Below are positions 8,875 to 17,608 of a DNA stretch of 64,000 bases, one piece after another. The position numbers and the translations under genes were made by a program. Below the pieces are notes generated by a model. The model searched no databases and was not told where the DNA came from. It saw only the letters and a list, made by a program, of their open reading frames with translations. This DNA is from Gammaproteobacteria bacterium. Lineage in GTDB: Bacteria > Pseudomonadota > Gammaproteobacteria > Pseudomonadales > UBA5518. Where the stretch lies: NCBI GenBank assembly GCA_016705365.1, contig JADIYI010000009.1:186001-250000 (forward strand), in the 5' to 3' direction. The stretch's first letter is position 1. Every line of letters starts with the position of its first letter.

Positions 8875-10224
8875 ATGACGCATCCCCTCGACGAAAAACT
8901 CGAACCGATTTTCCAGGAAGTGATCCGGCGCAATCCCGGCGAAGTGGAATTCCATCAAGCGGTCCGCGAGGTGCTGGAATCGCTCGGCCCGGTGCTGGTG
9001 AAGTATCCTGAATTCGGCGAGCACAAGATCATCGAGCGCATCTGCGAACCGGAGCGCCAGATCATTTTCCGCGTGCCGTGGCAGGACGACCGCGGCGAGG
9101 TGCAGATCAACCGCGGCTTCCGGGTCGAGGTCAACAGCGCATTGGGGCCCTACAAGGGCGGATTGCGCTTCCATCCCTCGGTTTACCTGGGAATCATCAA
9201 GTTCCTCGGCTTCGAACAACTCTTCAAGAATGCGCTGACCGGCATGCCGATCGGCGGTGGCAAGGGCGGCTCGGATTTCGATCCCAAGGGTAAATCAGAC
9301 TCGGAGATCATGCGCTTTTGTCAGAGCTTCATGACCGAGCTGTACCGGCATCTGGGCGAATACACCGACGTGCCAGCCGGAGACATCGGTGTCGGCACGC
9401 GCGAGATCGGTTATCTGTTTGGCCAGTACAAGCGCATCACCAACCGCTACGAGTCAGGCGTGCTGACGGGCAAGGGCCTGGACTGGGGTGGCTCCCAGGC
9501 GCGCAAGGAAGCCACGGGCTATGGCGCAGTCCTGTTCATGGACGAAATGCTCAAGGTACGACAAGACACGCTGGCGGGTAAAACCTGCGTCGTGTCCGGC
9601 GCCGGCAACGTGGCGATCTATGCGATCGAAAAGCTGCAGGAGCTGGGTGGCAAGGTGGTTGCGTGCTCCGATTCGGGTGGTTATATCCACGACAGCAAAG
9701 GCCTCGACCTGGAGTTGATCAAGCAGCTCAAGGAAGTCGAGCGGCGGCGGATCGAAGAGTACGTTTGTCATCACAAGCACGCGCGCTACGTTGCCAAGGG
9801 CAACCTGTGGGAGATCCCCTGTGAAGTGGCACTGCCGTGCGCCACGCAGAACGAGCTGAATGGCAAGGATGCGACCAGGCTGGTCAAGAATGGCTGTATT
9901 GCCGTTGCCGAAGGAGCAAACATGCCAGTCACACCGGAAGGTGTGCGCAACTTCATCAAGGCAGGTATTGCCTATGGCCCAGGCAAAGCCGCCAATGCCG
10001 GCGGCGTGGCGACCTCGGCGCTGGAAATGCAGCAAAATGCCAGCCGTGACGTGTGGGATTTTGAATATACCGAGAAGAAACTGGCCGTGATCATGAAGGG
10101 GATTCACCAGCAATGCTATGACACGGCGGAAGAATTCGGTACCCCGGGCAACTACGTCAATGGCGCCAATATCGCCGGCTTTATCAAGGTCGCCACGGCC
10201 ATGGTAGCCCTTGGGCTGATTTGA
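8875..10224 (+). CDS. gdhA: NADP-type glutamate dehydrogenase
   Basis: A 449-residue hexameric-type glutamate dehydrogenase converting 2-oxoglutarate and ammonia to glutamate. Start at 8875 (MTHPLDEKLEPIF) matches the family; an upstream in-frame ATG at 8731 would add unrelated residues. Conserved blocks are present: GPYKGGLRFHPSV with the substrate lysine region, PIGGGKGGSDFDPKGKSD, PAGDIGVGTREIG, the nucleotide-binding VSGAGNVAIYAIEKL, and ALPCATQNEL. The 229-base upstream gap separates it from the lipid operon, so it is probably transcribed alone. Assignment to the NADP-linked assimilatory type rests on length and these blocks. Confidence 0.96.
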   Translation: MTHPLDEKLEPIFQEVIRRNPGEVEFHQAVREVLESLGPVLVKYPEFGEHKIIERICEPERQIIFRVPWQDDRGEVQINRGFRVEVNSALGPYKGGLRFHPSVYLGIIKFLGFEQLFKNALTGMPIGGGKGGSDFDPKGKSDSEIMRFCQSFMTELYRHLGEYTDVPAGDIGVGTREIGYLFGQYKRITNRYESGVLTGKGLDWGGSQARKEATGYGAVLFMDEMLKVRQDTLAGKTCVVSGAGNVAIYAIEKLQELGGKVVACSDSGGYIHDSKGLDLELIKQLKEVERRRIEEYVCHHKHARYVAKGNLWEIPCEVALPCATQNELNGKDATRLVKNGCIAVAEGANMPVTPEGVRNFIKAGIAYGPGKAANAGGVATSALEMQQNASRDVWDFEYTEKKLAVIMKGIHQQCYDTAEEFGTPGNYVNGANIAGFIKVATAMVALGLI

Positions 10225-10225
10225 A

Positions 10226-10257
10226 CCCGGCGCCAGCACCAGTGCAGGAGCGCCGGG
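10226..10257 (+). terminator. Possible hairpin terminator after gdhA
   Basis: CCCGGCGC at 10226-10233 pairs perfectly with GCGCCGGG at 10250-10257, two bases after the gdhA stop codon, with a 16-base loop. No T tract follows, so intrinsic termination is uncertain; it may serve as a 3'-end stabiliser or lie between convergent transcripts. Confidence 0.35.
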
Positions 10258-10333
10258 CGCAGCCAGTTGCCAATCCGGCGCGATGCATCGCCGATATCAG
10301 GCATCCGGGCAGGGTAGACCGAACCACCGCGGT

Positions 10334-10822
10334 TCAGGCCGGCGCGCTTTCGATATCCGCCGCCAGCCGATCCACCAGGGCGAGCAGTGCGGGATGTTCA
10401 CCGAGCATGGCACGGGCCTGTTGCGCCCAGGGTCGCAGGTAGCGTTCCCGCAGACCGTGGACGAGCGCCGCTTCCTGCCGCTCGATGGCCAACCCGAAGA
10501 CCTCGCAGGCAGGACCCAGGTGATCCGGCGGCAAACGCTTGTCGCCGCTCTCCAGGTCAAGATAGTCGGCAGCCCGCATCAGGTCCTCGCGTGCGGAACT
10601 GCCTTCGCGTCGTAGCAGGGCGTGGAACAGCAGGGATATCGGCGGCTGCGGTGAGCCGGCATGAAAGCTGTTCCAGTAATCCAGCCGCACATCGGCGAAC
10701 ACCCCGGGCAAGGCCAGCAGCTCCCACGCCTCCTGGTGCTCGGCATCATCGGCCAGCGGGCTCCACAGGCAGGCCCATGCCAGCATGCGTAGCGCCAACG
10801 GGTCGAGCCGATCCTCGCTCAT
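10334..10822 (-). CDS. TorD/DmsD-like molybdoenzyme maturation chaperone (delta gene)
   Basis: A 162-residue helical protein (MSEDRLDPLALRMLAWACLW) with the hydrophobic first helix, a YWNSFHAG segment and the central ADYLDLESGDKRLPPDHLGP block that resembles the E-P-x-D-H motif of TorD-family chaperones. Such proteins bind the twin-arginine signal of a molybdoenzyme and help cofactor insertion. It is the last gene of the alpha, beta, gamma, delta operon, 13 bases after the gamma gene, which is the usual place for the delta chaperone in ethylbenzene, DMS, selenate and chlorate type enzymes. It is not expected to be part of the mature enzyme. Confidence 0.8.
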   Translation of the reverse strand: MSEDRLDPLALRMLAWACLWSPLADDAEHQEAWELLALPGVFADVRLDYWNSFHAGSPQPPISLLFHALLRREGSSAREDLMRAADYLDLESGDKRLPPDHLGPACEVFGLAIERQEAALVHGLRERYLRPWAQQARAMLGEHPALLALVDRLAADIESAPA

Positions 10823-10835
10823 GACGTTGCCGGAC

Positions 10836-11381
10836 TCAATCGAGGGCCAGCCAGCCGGCGCTGATGGACTTCAGCCCGGCGCGCTCCTGGGCGGTGCCGC
10901 GCCACACGGCCACCGCGAGCTGGCGATTCCCCGCGAGGGCCGGCCATGCGGGAATTTCGAACACCACCCGCCAACGGCCATCCAGCCAGTTGCCGCTTGC
11001 CGTCGTGCCGGCGGATGGCGCTTCACGTCGCACCGTGCCCAGCCCTTCGGCATGGATTCTCCAGGGTTCGTTCCGGTCCGGGCGCCACAGCAGACCTTCC
11101 ACGGGCTGCTCCGGCGTTCCCATGGAGATCCACGGCGCGTCGGCAACCAGCGGCGCCAATACCGCGCAGGCATCGACGAAGCGGTCGGTCTCGTTGGCGC
11201 AGGTGTTCACCGGCTCGGGGCAGTCCCAGGCGAGGGTGATCCGCCACCCCGTTGCGAGCGGCTCCACGGTGACTTCGGCGCTCGGCGTCAGCGCCGCGCT
11301 GCGATCGGCAAAGGCGGCAGGTATATACCCTCCGGGTTGGATGCCGGTAGGTGCGGGGATCAGGCTCACAGTCTTGTTCAT
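10836..11381 (-). CDS. Heme-b subunit (gamma) of type II DMSO-reductase-family enzyme
   Basis: A 181-residue beta-sandwich protein resembling the ethylbenzene dehydrogenase gamma family (EbdC, DdhC, SerC, ClrC), which holds one heme b and passes electrons between the beta subunit and a periplasmic acceptor. The segments WRITLAWDCPEPVN, NGLWRP-like GLLWRPDRNEPWRI, and WLDGRWRVVFEIPAWP, then LAVAVWRGTAQERAG, match the family pattern. It is shorter than the known gamma subunits and begins MNKTVSLIPAPTGIQPGG with no recognisable Sec signal peptide; the 20-base gap to the beta gene leaves no room for one. How it reaches the periplasm, if it does, is unclear. Confidence 0.82.
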   Translation of the reverse strand: MNKTVSLIPAPTGIQPGGYIPAAFADRSAALTPSAEVTVEPLATGWRITLAWDCPEPVNTCANETDRFVDACAVLAPLVADAPWISMGTPEQPVEGLLWRPDRNEPWRIHAEGLGTVRREAPSAGTTASGNWLDGRWRVVFEIPAWPALAGNRQLAVAVWRGTAQERAGLKSISAGWLALD

Positions 11382-11401
11382 GCTTGGTCTTCCCGTTCCT
11401 G

Positions 11402-12439
11402 CTATGCCAGCACTTCCCGGAGTCCGGGAGCAAGCTTGAAGTTGTCGTGCCAGTTGTAGGCAATCAGCAGGTCCATCAATTCACTGGTTTCCCCGCGCTT
11501 CGTTTTTGCCCGCTCGGCGAGCAGCACGTCCAGCGCCGGCTGTACCGCCGGACCGAACAGGGATTCCAGGTAAGCCAGCGGTATCCGTGGCTCCGTGGTT
11601 TCCCGGCCCTGCTCGTCGAGCTTCGGCGGACTCATCGGCGGCACGTAGAAGACGTTCGGGCCCAGCCCGTATTCCGGATGCAGCGGAATCGCGACCTGCC
11701 ACTTTTCCACCAGCTTCCAGATCGGACCCTCCTGGTCGTCGCGATAGCCGACGAAGCGCAGTCGTCCGGGACACTGACGGGCACAGGCGGGCGCCACGCC
11801 CTCCTCGACCCGTGGCAGGCAGAAGATGCACTTGGAGGACACCTGCCGCACATGGTCGTAATAGATCTTCTTGTAGGGGCAGGCCTCCACGCAGAAGCGA
11901 TAACCATGGCACTTGTCCTGATCGACCAGGACGATGCCGTCCTCCTGGCGTTTGTGGATTGCCGATCGAGGGCATGCATCCAGGCAAGCAGGATGGGTAC
12001 AGTGATTGCACAGCCGCGGCAGGTAGAAATAATGGTTGTCCGCCGGGTAGACCCCCTCGCCCTGGTCCTCGTCGAAGTTGGGACCCCACTTCACTTCTTC
12101 CGTGGGCCGGAGCCACTCCTTGGTCTCACGGCCGGTGGAAGCCAGGACGTCCTTGTGATTGAATTTCCAGGCGCGGCCATAACCCGTATCAAGACCGGGC
12201 AACTGGCCCCGCTTGGTCTCGCCGGCCAGATTGCGCCCCGCCGTGTCGGGATCGTGGACCCGGGCCGGATAACCCTTGCCGGGCATGGTCTCCACGTTGT
12301 TCCAGTAGGCGTAGTCGGTGCCCTCGTCGGTGTTCCACATTTTCTTGCAGGCGACACTACAGGTGTGACAGCCAAGGCATTTGTTCAGGTCCAGCACCAT
12401 CGCAACCTGACGTTCGGACTTCGGGATAGCGTATTTCAT
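11402..12439 (-). CDS. Iron-sulfur subunit (beta) of type II DMSO-reductase-family enzyme
   Basis: A 345-residue electron-transfer subunit with four Cys clusters: CLGCHTCSVAC near residue 22, CNHCTHPACLDACP in the middle, CHGYRFCVEACP where a Tyr replaces one Cys (as the Trp does in NarH, expected for a 3Fe-4S centre), and CIFCLPRVEEGVAPACARQC. The order and spacing follow NarH, EbdB and DdhB. There is no signal peptide; in this family beta is exported attached to the Tat-targeted alpha subunit. It starts 10 bases after the alpha stop and precedes the heme subunit. Confidence 0.92.
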   Translation of the reverse strand: MKYAIPKSERQVAMVLDLNKCLGCHTCSVACKKMWNTDEGTDYAYWNNVETMPGKGYPARVHDPDTAGRNLAGETKRGQLPGLDTGYGRAWKFNHKDVLASTGRETKEWLRPTEEVKWGPNFDEDQGEGVYPADNHYFYLPRLCNHCTHPACLDACPRSAIHKRQEDGIVLVDQDKCHGYRFCVEACPYKKIYYDHVRQVSSKCIFCLPRVEEGVAPACARQCPGRLRFVGYRDDQEGPIWKLVEKWQVAIPLHPEYGLGPNVFYVPPMSPPKLDEQGRETTEPRIPLAYLESLFGPAVQPALDVLLAERAKTKRGETSELMDLLIAYNWHDNFKLAPGLREVLA

Positions 12440-12449
12440 CGTTGCTCTC

Positions 12450-15392
12450 TCAGGCCTTGACCACTGGCTTGGCGCCGGTGGACTGACCGGTCCAGGGGCG
12501 AATGCCCAGGCGGGTATCCTGCACCGCGCTGCCGGGTTGGTAGCGGTTCATCATGTGCTCGATCTGACCATAGCCTCCGGCCAGGTGCAGCGCGTTGACC
12601 AGACCCGGGATCAGCCACTTGTAGGACTCGTGATTGGGGAACTGGTGCGGCTCCCAGGCATGGTGGTAATAGGCCACGCCGGGGCGCACGGTGGTGGAAT
12701 ACTTGATGCGCATGCGCACCGAGCCGTAGTCGTTGTAGAGTTCCGCGTAGCTGTAATCCTCCAGTCCCAGCTTGCGCGCCTCTTCCGGGTTCAACCAGAC
12801 CTGGGGCTCGCCCCGCTGCAGGCGCAGCATCATCGGCGTGTCGCGCCAGGTGGAGTGGATCGACCAGCGTGCATGGCAGCTGACGAACTGGAACGGGTAG
12901 TCACCCCCTGCCCGGGGGCTGTCCTTGTGGGTCGCGAACTGTTCGCGCATCTCGATGAACCACGGGTGGTCGATGAACGAGGTGATGCGACCGGAGTAGG
13001 TGGGCCAAGGTTCCTTGTACTCGGTGAATCGCGTGAGCGTGTTCAGCACGCCTGCGCCTTTCCAATCCGGATTGTGCAGCGCGCTCGCCTGGATGCTGCT
13101 GCCGGTGCCGGTGAATTTCGCGATCCCGGTCCGCTTCAGGTCCGCCACGGTCACCCCCTCGGTGGCCTCGCTGCGCAGGATTTCCGCGCACAGCACCTCG
13201 GCATCCTTCTGCCCCAGCGCGCCGTGGTTGCTGTAGCGCTGGTGCAGGGTTTTCCAGTCGATGCTGCCACGCCCGCAGCCATCGAATACGGGCAGATCCA
13301 TGGTCTTCGCCTGGCGCTCGATCTCGCGCGACAACAGCCAGTAGATCTCGTATTCGTCCTTCGATTCGCCCAACGGTGGCACCGCGGCATCACAGTAATG
13401 AACATAGGGCACGTGGGCCACGGTGTACTTGATGCCCGTTTTTTCGTACCAGCCGGCGGCGGGCAGGATATAGTCCGACTGGGTGCCGGTGTACGAGAAC
13501 TTGGGGTTGATGTCGACGATCAGTTCCATATCGTCCCAGATCAGGGCCTTCAGGTACTGCGGCAGATTGTTGCGCCGCAGCAGGTTGGCGCCACCACTGA
13601 AGAACACCCTGGGTGGCACCTTGCGCGGCAGCCCCGGCGCCCAGCCCTTTTCGCTGGCCTCGTCGTGGTAGGCAGCCAGCGGACGCGAAAACAGATCCTT
13701 CTCTTCCCGGTTCAGTGCGTCGCGGTATCCGTCCGCCTTGAAGTTCACCTCCACCACGTCCGTCATGCACAGCTTGTTCTTCAGGTAATGGCTCTCGCCC
13801 GCCCGCTCCACCTCGTTCTGCGTCTTGCGCTCCCTGGCGATATCGAGCACGGCATTGAACAACTCCCCGGGTGGCATCGCGCCCAACAGCACCGCCATGC
13901 GCCCGCGCAACCCCTTGCGCTCCATCTGCATGGCGTTGCCGAAGCCGCCGAGATCCACCCAGCCCGTGGCCTGGTAACCGGCGCCCTTGCGCCCCAGCGC
14001 GCCTTTCAGCGCCAGGCAGAGAATCTTGGCGCGGTTCATCAGATCGGAATGCAGATAGCGGTTGGAACCCCAGGACGACAGCACCATCGGCCGCTTGGCC
14101 CTGGCGAAGCCTTCGGCGAAGCGCCGGATCTGCGCCACGTGCAGGCCCGTGACCTCGGCGGTGTATTCGAATGTCCAGGGTTCCAGGTGCTCCCGGAGCA
14201 TCGAACCCACGGGCACCACGACCACCTCCTGGCCATCCTTCAGTTGAATCGTCCACTGGCCGTCGATCGGGGGCTCGAAGTCCAGGCTCAGCTTGCGGGT
14301 CTCGTTGCCGGTGCAGCCCGGGGCGAGCACCGGTGCGTTGTTTCCCGGGTGCCACAGGTAGAGCTGGCTTTCACGCCCCCCCTCCACCAGGTCCTCCTCA
14401 CGCAACAGCCGTCCGGTGTCGAGACGGGCCAGCAGCGGCAGATCGGTCTGCTCACGCACGTAGGGCAGGTCGATGGCCTGCACCTCGATCAGGTGGCGTG
14501 CCACGGCCAGCCCCAGCGCCGCATCGGTTCCGACGGCGAGCGGCAGCCACTGGTCGGCATGGATCGCGGTCGCGGAATACACCGGGTCGATGACCACCAG
14601 CTCCGTGCCCTTGTAGCGCGCCTCATACAGGAAATGAGCGTCGGGAATCTGGGTCACGGAGGGATTCATCATCCAGACCACGAGGTAGTCCGAGAGAAAC
14701 CATTCGTCAGACGAGCCCCCCACATGCGCAAAACCCATGCTCATGGTGGCGCCGATGTTCAGGTCGCCGATCTCGGCCCAGTTGTCGGCAAACAGGCCCC
14801 CCGCCATGAACTGGAACTTGAAGCGCCCTGCCGTGGTCGGTCCGAAATCGAAGTTGGGACCAAGATCCTGGTAGAGCGTATCGGTCCCCCAGCGGCTGGC
14901 GGCGCCGATGCACTTCTCCGCGATCTCCTGCATCGCCTGGTCCCAGCCGATCGGTTCCCACTGGCCGGAGCCCCGCGGACCGACTCGTTTCAGCGGCACC
15001 GAGGTGCGGCTGGGGCCGTACATCACTTCCGTGTAGCAGGCCCCCTTCTGGCAGCCCCGGGGATTGAAATCCGGCACTCCGGCCTCGGACTGCTCGTAGG
15101 TGGCGCTCTGCTCCTCCCGCACCACCACGCCGTTCTTGACGTAGAGATCCCAGGCGCACGCCGAACGGCAGTTGGCCCAGCCGTGCGTGCCCTTGGCGAT
15201 CTTGTCCCAGGTCCAGCGCTGACGGTAGAGATCCTCCCAGGTACCGAGCCGGGGTCGGGTCCGCGGCCCGGGCAAGGCATCCGCGGGCGTCTTGAATCGG
15301 TAGTGGAACAGGGGAATCCCGGCGACGCCGGCGACCGTCGCGGTAGCGGCGAGCGCGAGAAATCTTCGCCGACCCAGTGAAACACCACTCAT
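12450..15392 (-). CDS. Molybdopterin oxidoreductase catalytic subunit (alpha), type II DMSO reductase family
   Basis: A 980-residue catalytic subunit with bis-MGD molybdenum cofactor. Start is placed at 15392 (MSGVSLGRRRFLALA) so that a twin-arginine signal is N-terminal; in-frame starts at 15413 and 15479 exist. The N-terminal Fe-S ligands are His70, Cys75, Cys79 and Cys114, i.e. the His-containing FS0 site of NarG, EbdA and DdhA, and the C79 to C114 spacing (34) equals that of NarG. The region SSDEWFLSDY is the likely source of the Asp molybdenum ligand, and IPDAHFLYEARYKGTEL is typical of the type II clade. That clade includes ethylbenzene, DMS and steroid-C25 dehydrogenases and selenate, chlorate and nitrate reductases; the substrate cannot be told from reading alone. 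Neighbouring lipid and sterol-type genes favour a hydrocarbon or steroid hydroxylase, an inference only. Confidence 0.92.
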   Translation of the reverse strand: MSGVSLGRRRFLALAATATVAGVAGIPLFHYRFKTPADALPGPRTRPRLGTWEDLYRQRWTWDKIAKGTHGWANCRSACAWDLYVKNGVVVREEQSATYEQSEAGVPDFNPRGCQKGACYTEVMYGPSRTSVPLKRVGPRGSGQWEPIGWDQAMQEIAEKCIGAASRWGTDTLYQDLGPNFDFGPTTAGRFKFQFMAGGLFADNWAEIGDLNIGATMSMGFAHVGGSSDEWFLSDYLVVWMMNPSVTQIPDAHFLYEARYKGTELVVIDPVYSATAIHADQWLPLAVGTDAALGLAVARHLIEVQAIDLPYVREQTDLPLLARLDTGRLLREEDLVEGGRESQLYLWHPGNNAPVLAPGCTGNETRKLSLDFEPPIDGQWTIQLKDGQEVVVVPVGSMLREHLEPWTFEYTAEVTGLHVAQIRRFAEGFARAKRPMVLSSWGSNRYLHSDLMNRAKILCLALKGALGRKGAGYQATGWVDLGGFGNAMQMERKGLRGRMAVLLGAMPPGELFNAVLDIARERKTQNEVERAGESHYLKNKLCMTDVVEVNFKADGYRDALNREEKDLFSRPLAAYHDEASEKGWAPGLPRKVPPRVFFSGGANLLRRNNLPQYLKALIWDDMELIVDINPKFSYTGTQSDYILPAAGWYEKTGIKYTVAHVPYVHYCDAAVPPLGESKDEYEIYWLLSREIERQAKTMDLPVFDGCGRGSIDWKTLHQRYSNHGALGQKDAEVLCAEILRSEATEGVTVADLKRTGIAKFTGTGSSIQASALHNPDWKGAGVLNTLTRFTEYKEPWPTYSGRITSFIDHPWFIEMREQFATHKDSPRAGGDYPFQFVSCHARWSIHSTWRDTPMMLRLQRGEPQVWLNPEEARKLGLEDYSYAELYNDYGSVRMRIKYSTTVRPGVAYYHHAWEPHQFPNHESYKWLIPGLVNALHLAGGYGQIEHMMNRYQPGSAVQDTRLGIRPWTGQSTGAKPVVKA

Positions 15393-15465
15393 GTATTGGC
15401 TCTCCGCATCCATCGACGGGCAAACTGCCCGGCCCGAAGTGAACACGACCGCGGAACGCAGGGTT

Positions 15466-15479
15466 TTGATCCAGAACAA
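15466..15479. promoter_or_regulatory. FNR/Anr-like box upstream of the molybdoenzyme operon
   Basis: TTGATCCAGAACAA matches the FNR consensus TTGAT-N4-ATCAA at 9 of 10 positions. It sits about 75-87 bases before the alpha start at 15392, a distance compatible with a class II activating site and a short leader. This would place the operon under oxygen-responsive control, as is common for enzymes of this class. No convincing -10 hexamer is visible, so promoter position is not fixed. Confidence 0.55.
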
Positions 15480-15667
15480 ATTATGGCAAGCGTGACGGAC
15501 AAGTAATGGTGCACAGGCGAAGCTGATCCGCGGCGTGGAGCTGGCGCTGGGCGCACTCCCCGTCGCGATCGGGCTGGGGCTCCTGCTACCGTGGCTCGCG
15601 GTACCTGCGGCTGCCGCGCGCAGAGACCCACGATTTCCGCAAGCGCGCCCTGCCCTTGCAGACGCAC

Positions 15668-16402
15668 TCAGACCGGCGTATCAAGCCGCCGGCTCCAATC
15701 CTCGACTGCTCCTGTGGCCAGGCGCCGTGCGGCCAATGCGCGCCAGCCCGGCGCGAGTGCCGCGAGTTCACTCAGCGCGGCGAGCGAGTCCTGTTCCAGG
15801 CAGTCGCGGTAGAGCACCCGCTGCACGGCGGCGATGGTCCACTCGGGATGCGGCCGCGCGATCAGCTCGAAGCTGTCGTGTGCAGCGATTTCCCCTTCCT
15901 CGATCACCCGGTAATACCAGCCGGCACAACCCGTGTCCTGGACCCGGCGCGCCATGTCGGGTAGTGCGAAACGCACATTCAGTTTCCAGCAGGGCTGGCG
16001 CCCCTGCGCTACCTGGATGGTGGCACTCCCGAGACGAAATACATCGCCCACGCAAACGTCCTGCTCGCACATCCCCAGGGTCACGAGATTTTCACCAAAG
16101 CCGCCGCTCACGAAGCGCGCGGCGCGCTCGGACAGCGTCGCCTGCCACACGGCGTAGTGCTCGCGGGGGTAGTGATGCAGCGCCTTGTCGGGTCCGCCGT
16201 GGTGCTTGCGGTCGGCCTGTTCATCGCCAACGAGACCGAGTGTCGCGACTCTGACACGCCCCGGTACAGGCTGTTTGTGGATGGCGCTCGGCTCGCCGTG
16301 CGGTCCAAACGCAACGGCGCGGCCTGCCCGCACTTCGAGCAGGCGGGCGGCAACGCCACGCGACTGGCCTGCATTCGTCGCGCCCGGGACTATCTCACGC
16401 AC
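15668..16402 (-). CDS. MOSC-domain protein (YiiM-like)
   Basis: A 244-residue MOSC protein with C-terminal three-helix segment. Visible family features are the KQPVPGRVRVATLGLVGDEQ strand region, the DRKHHGGPDKALHHYPREHY block, GGFGENLVTLGM, and GRQPCWKLNVRF with the conserved Cys. MOSC domains bind sulfur or pterin-molybdenum groups; YiiM-type proteins reduce N-hydroxylated compounds with molybdenum cofactor. The GTG at 16402 overlaps the end of the PLP-lyase gene by 13 bases, so a slightly later start is possible. Lying next to a molybdoenzyme operon, it could share molybdenum cofactor supply, but that link is inferred. Confidence 0.85.
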   Translation of the reverse strand: MREIVPGATNAGQSRGVAARLLEVRAGRAVAFGPHGEPSAIHKQPVPGRVRVATLGLVGDEQADRKHHGGPDKALHHYPREHYAVWQATLSERAARFVSGGFGENLVTLGMCEQDVCVGDVFRLGSATIQVAQGRQPCWKLNVRFALPDMARRVQDTGCAGWYYRVIEEGEIAAHDSFELIARPHPEWTIAAVQRVLYRDCLEQDSLAALSELAALAPGWRALAARRLATGAVEDWSRRLDTPV

Positions 16403-17568
16403 AGCGCATGATCCAGGTCGGCGATCAGATCCGCGCTATCCTCCAGCCCGACCGACAGTCGCAGCATTGCGTCGGAGATCCCGCGGCGGGCACGTTCATC
16501 GGGGCTGAGACCATGGTGCGTGGTGGTGCAGGGCTGGGTCACCAGGCTTTCGACACCCCCGAGACTGGGGGCGAGCGAAAAGATCTTCAGCCGATCGGCC
16601 ACGCGCGTGGCATCCGCCCCGCTGCCGTTCACCTCGATCGTGAGCATGCCGCCGAAACCGTGCATCTGCCGTTGCGCCAACGCGTGCCCCGGGAAGTCCG
16701 CCAGCCCCGGATAATAGACACGGCGCACCGCGGGATGCCCGCTCATGGCCTCGGCGATCAACTGGGCCGAGGCATTTTGCTGGCGCACCCGCACCACCAG
16801 CGTCCGCAGGCTGCGCGCAAGCTGCGACGCAGTGCCCGGCGCAATCATCGAGCCGAGATTCTTGCGCCAGTCGCGCACCGGCAGCAGCAGTTCCCGTGAG
16901 CCCATCATCGTTCCGGCGGTCAGATCGCTGTGACCACCGAGATACTTGGTCGCGCTGTGGATGACCACATCGGCACCGAGTTCGAGAGGGCGCTGGTTCA
17001 CCGGCGAGGCAAAGGTGTTGTCCACCGCCACCAGCGCCCCGTGAGCATGAGCTCGCTGCGCGATGGCGCGGATATCCAGCACCTCCAGCGTCGGGTTGGT
17101 GGGCGTCTCGAAAAACACCAGGCGAGCGCCTTCGCCCAGCAGCGCATCGAGACGCTCGAGCTCGCTGCCGAGCAGCAGGTGGGTGCGGATTCCGAGCAGC
17201 GGCAACTGCGTCCCCAGCAGTTCCAGTGTGCCACCGTAGGCATCGCCGATACACACGATGCCGTCGCGTCCGTGGCTCAGGAACAACGCCGATTCAGCCG
17301 CCATGCCGGAACTGAACGACAGCGCCGCCTCCGCTCCTTCGAGACCGGACAAAACTTCCTCCAGCGCCAGAATCGAGGGATTCATGCCATAGCGGGTGTA
17401 CAGGTTGCCCGGCTTGCGCCCCTCGACCACATCGAGCAGATCCGCGGTCGAATCGAACCTGAAGGTGGTCGTGTCGTACACCGGGACGTGGGGGCTGCCG
17501 TGCGCATCGCGAAAGCCGTGGCCGTGGATGCTGCGCGTCGCCAGGCCCTGTTTGCTGTTTTTGCTCAC
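16390..17568 (-). CDS. Cys/Met-metabolism PLP enzyme (cystathionine gamma-synthase / methionine gamma-lyase type)
   Basis: A 392-residue trans-sulfuration-family enzyme. GTG at 17568 is preceded by GGAGAAACCGCA, and the peptide MSKNSKQGLATRSIHG is a standard family N-terminus; an open frame extending to 18009 is not used. The PLP lysine is in HSATKYLGGHSDLTAG, with YTRYGMNPSILALEE and FETPTNPTLEVLDI as further family blocks, and LAPSLGGVESLVTQP near the end. Whether it is a synthase (MetB), beta-lyase or gamma-lyase is not decided by these motifs. The MOSC gene follows with a small overlap. Confidence 0.9.
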   Translation of the reverse strand: MSKNSKQGLATRSIHGHGFRDAHGSPHVPVYDTTTFRFDSTADLLDVVEGRKPGNLYTRYGMNPSILALEEVLSGLEGAEAALSFSSGMAAESALFLSHGRDGIVCIGDAYGGTLELLGTQLPLLGIRTHLLLGSELERLDALLGEGARLVFFETPTNPTLEVLDIRAIAQRAHAHGALVAVDNTFASPVNQRPLELGADVVIHSATKYLGGHSDLTAGTMMGSRELLLPVRDWRKNLGSMIAPGTASQLARSLRTLVVRVRQQNASAQLIAEAMSGHPAVRRVYYPGLADFPGHALAQRQMHGFGGMLTIEVNGSGADATRVADRLKIFSLAPSLGGVESLVTQPCTTTHHGLSPDERARRGISDAMLRLSVGLEDSADLIADLDHALCVR

Positions 17569-17608
17569 TGCGGTTTCTCCTTGGTCTGTGTGGGTAGTGG
17601 GCGCACCA

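Noticed and set aside
12537..15380. Very long plus-strand open frame (947 codons) opposite the molybdoenzyme alpha gene
   Set aside because: Antisense of a strongly conserved catalytic subunit with correct cofactor motifs; no domains on the plus strand.
15535..15667. Plus-strand hydrophobic open frame (ELALGALPVAIGLGLLLPWLA) between the molybdoenzyme alpha gene and the MOSC gene
   Set aside because: It has no ribosome site, and the frame becomes Ala/Pro/Arg-rich and antisense to the MOSC gene. At best a decayed membrane-protein piece, too short to support a call.
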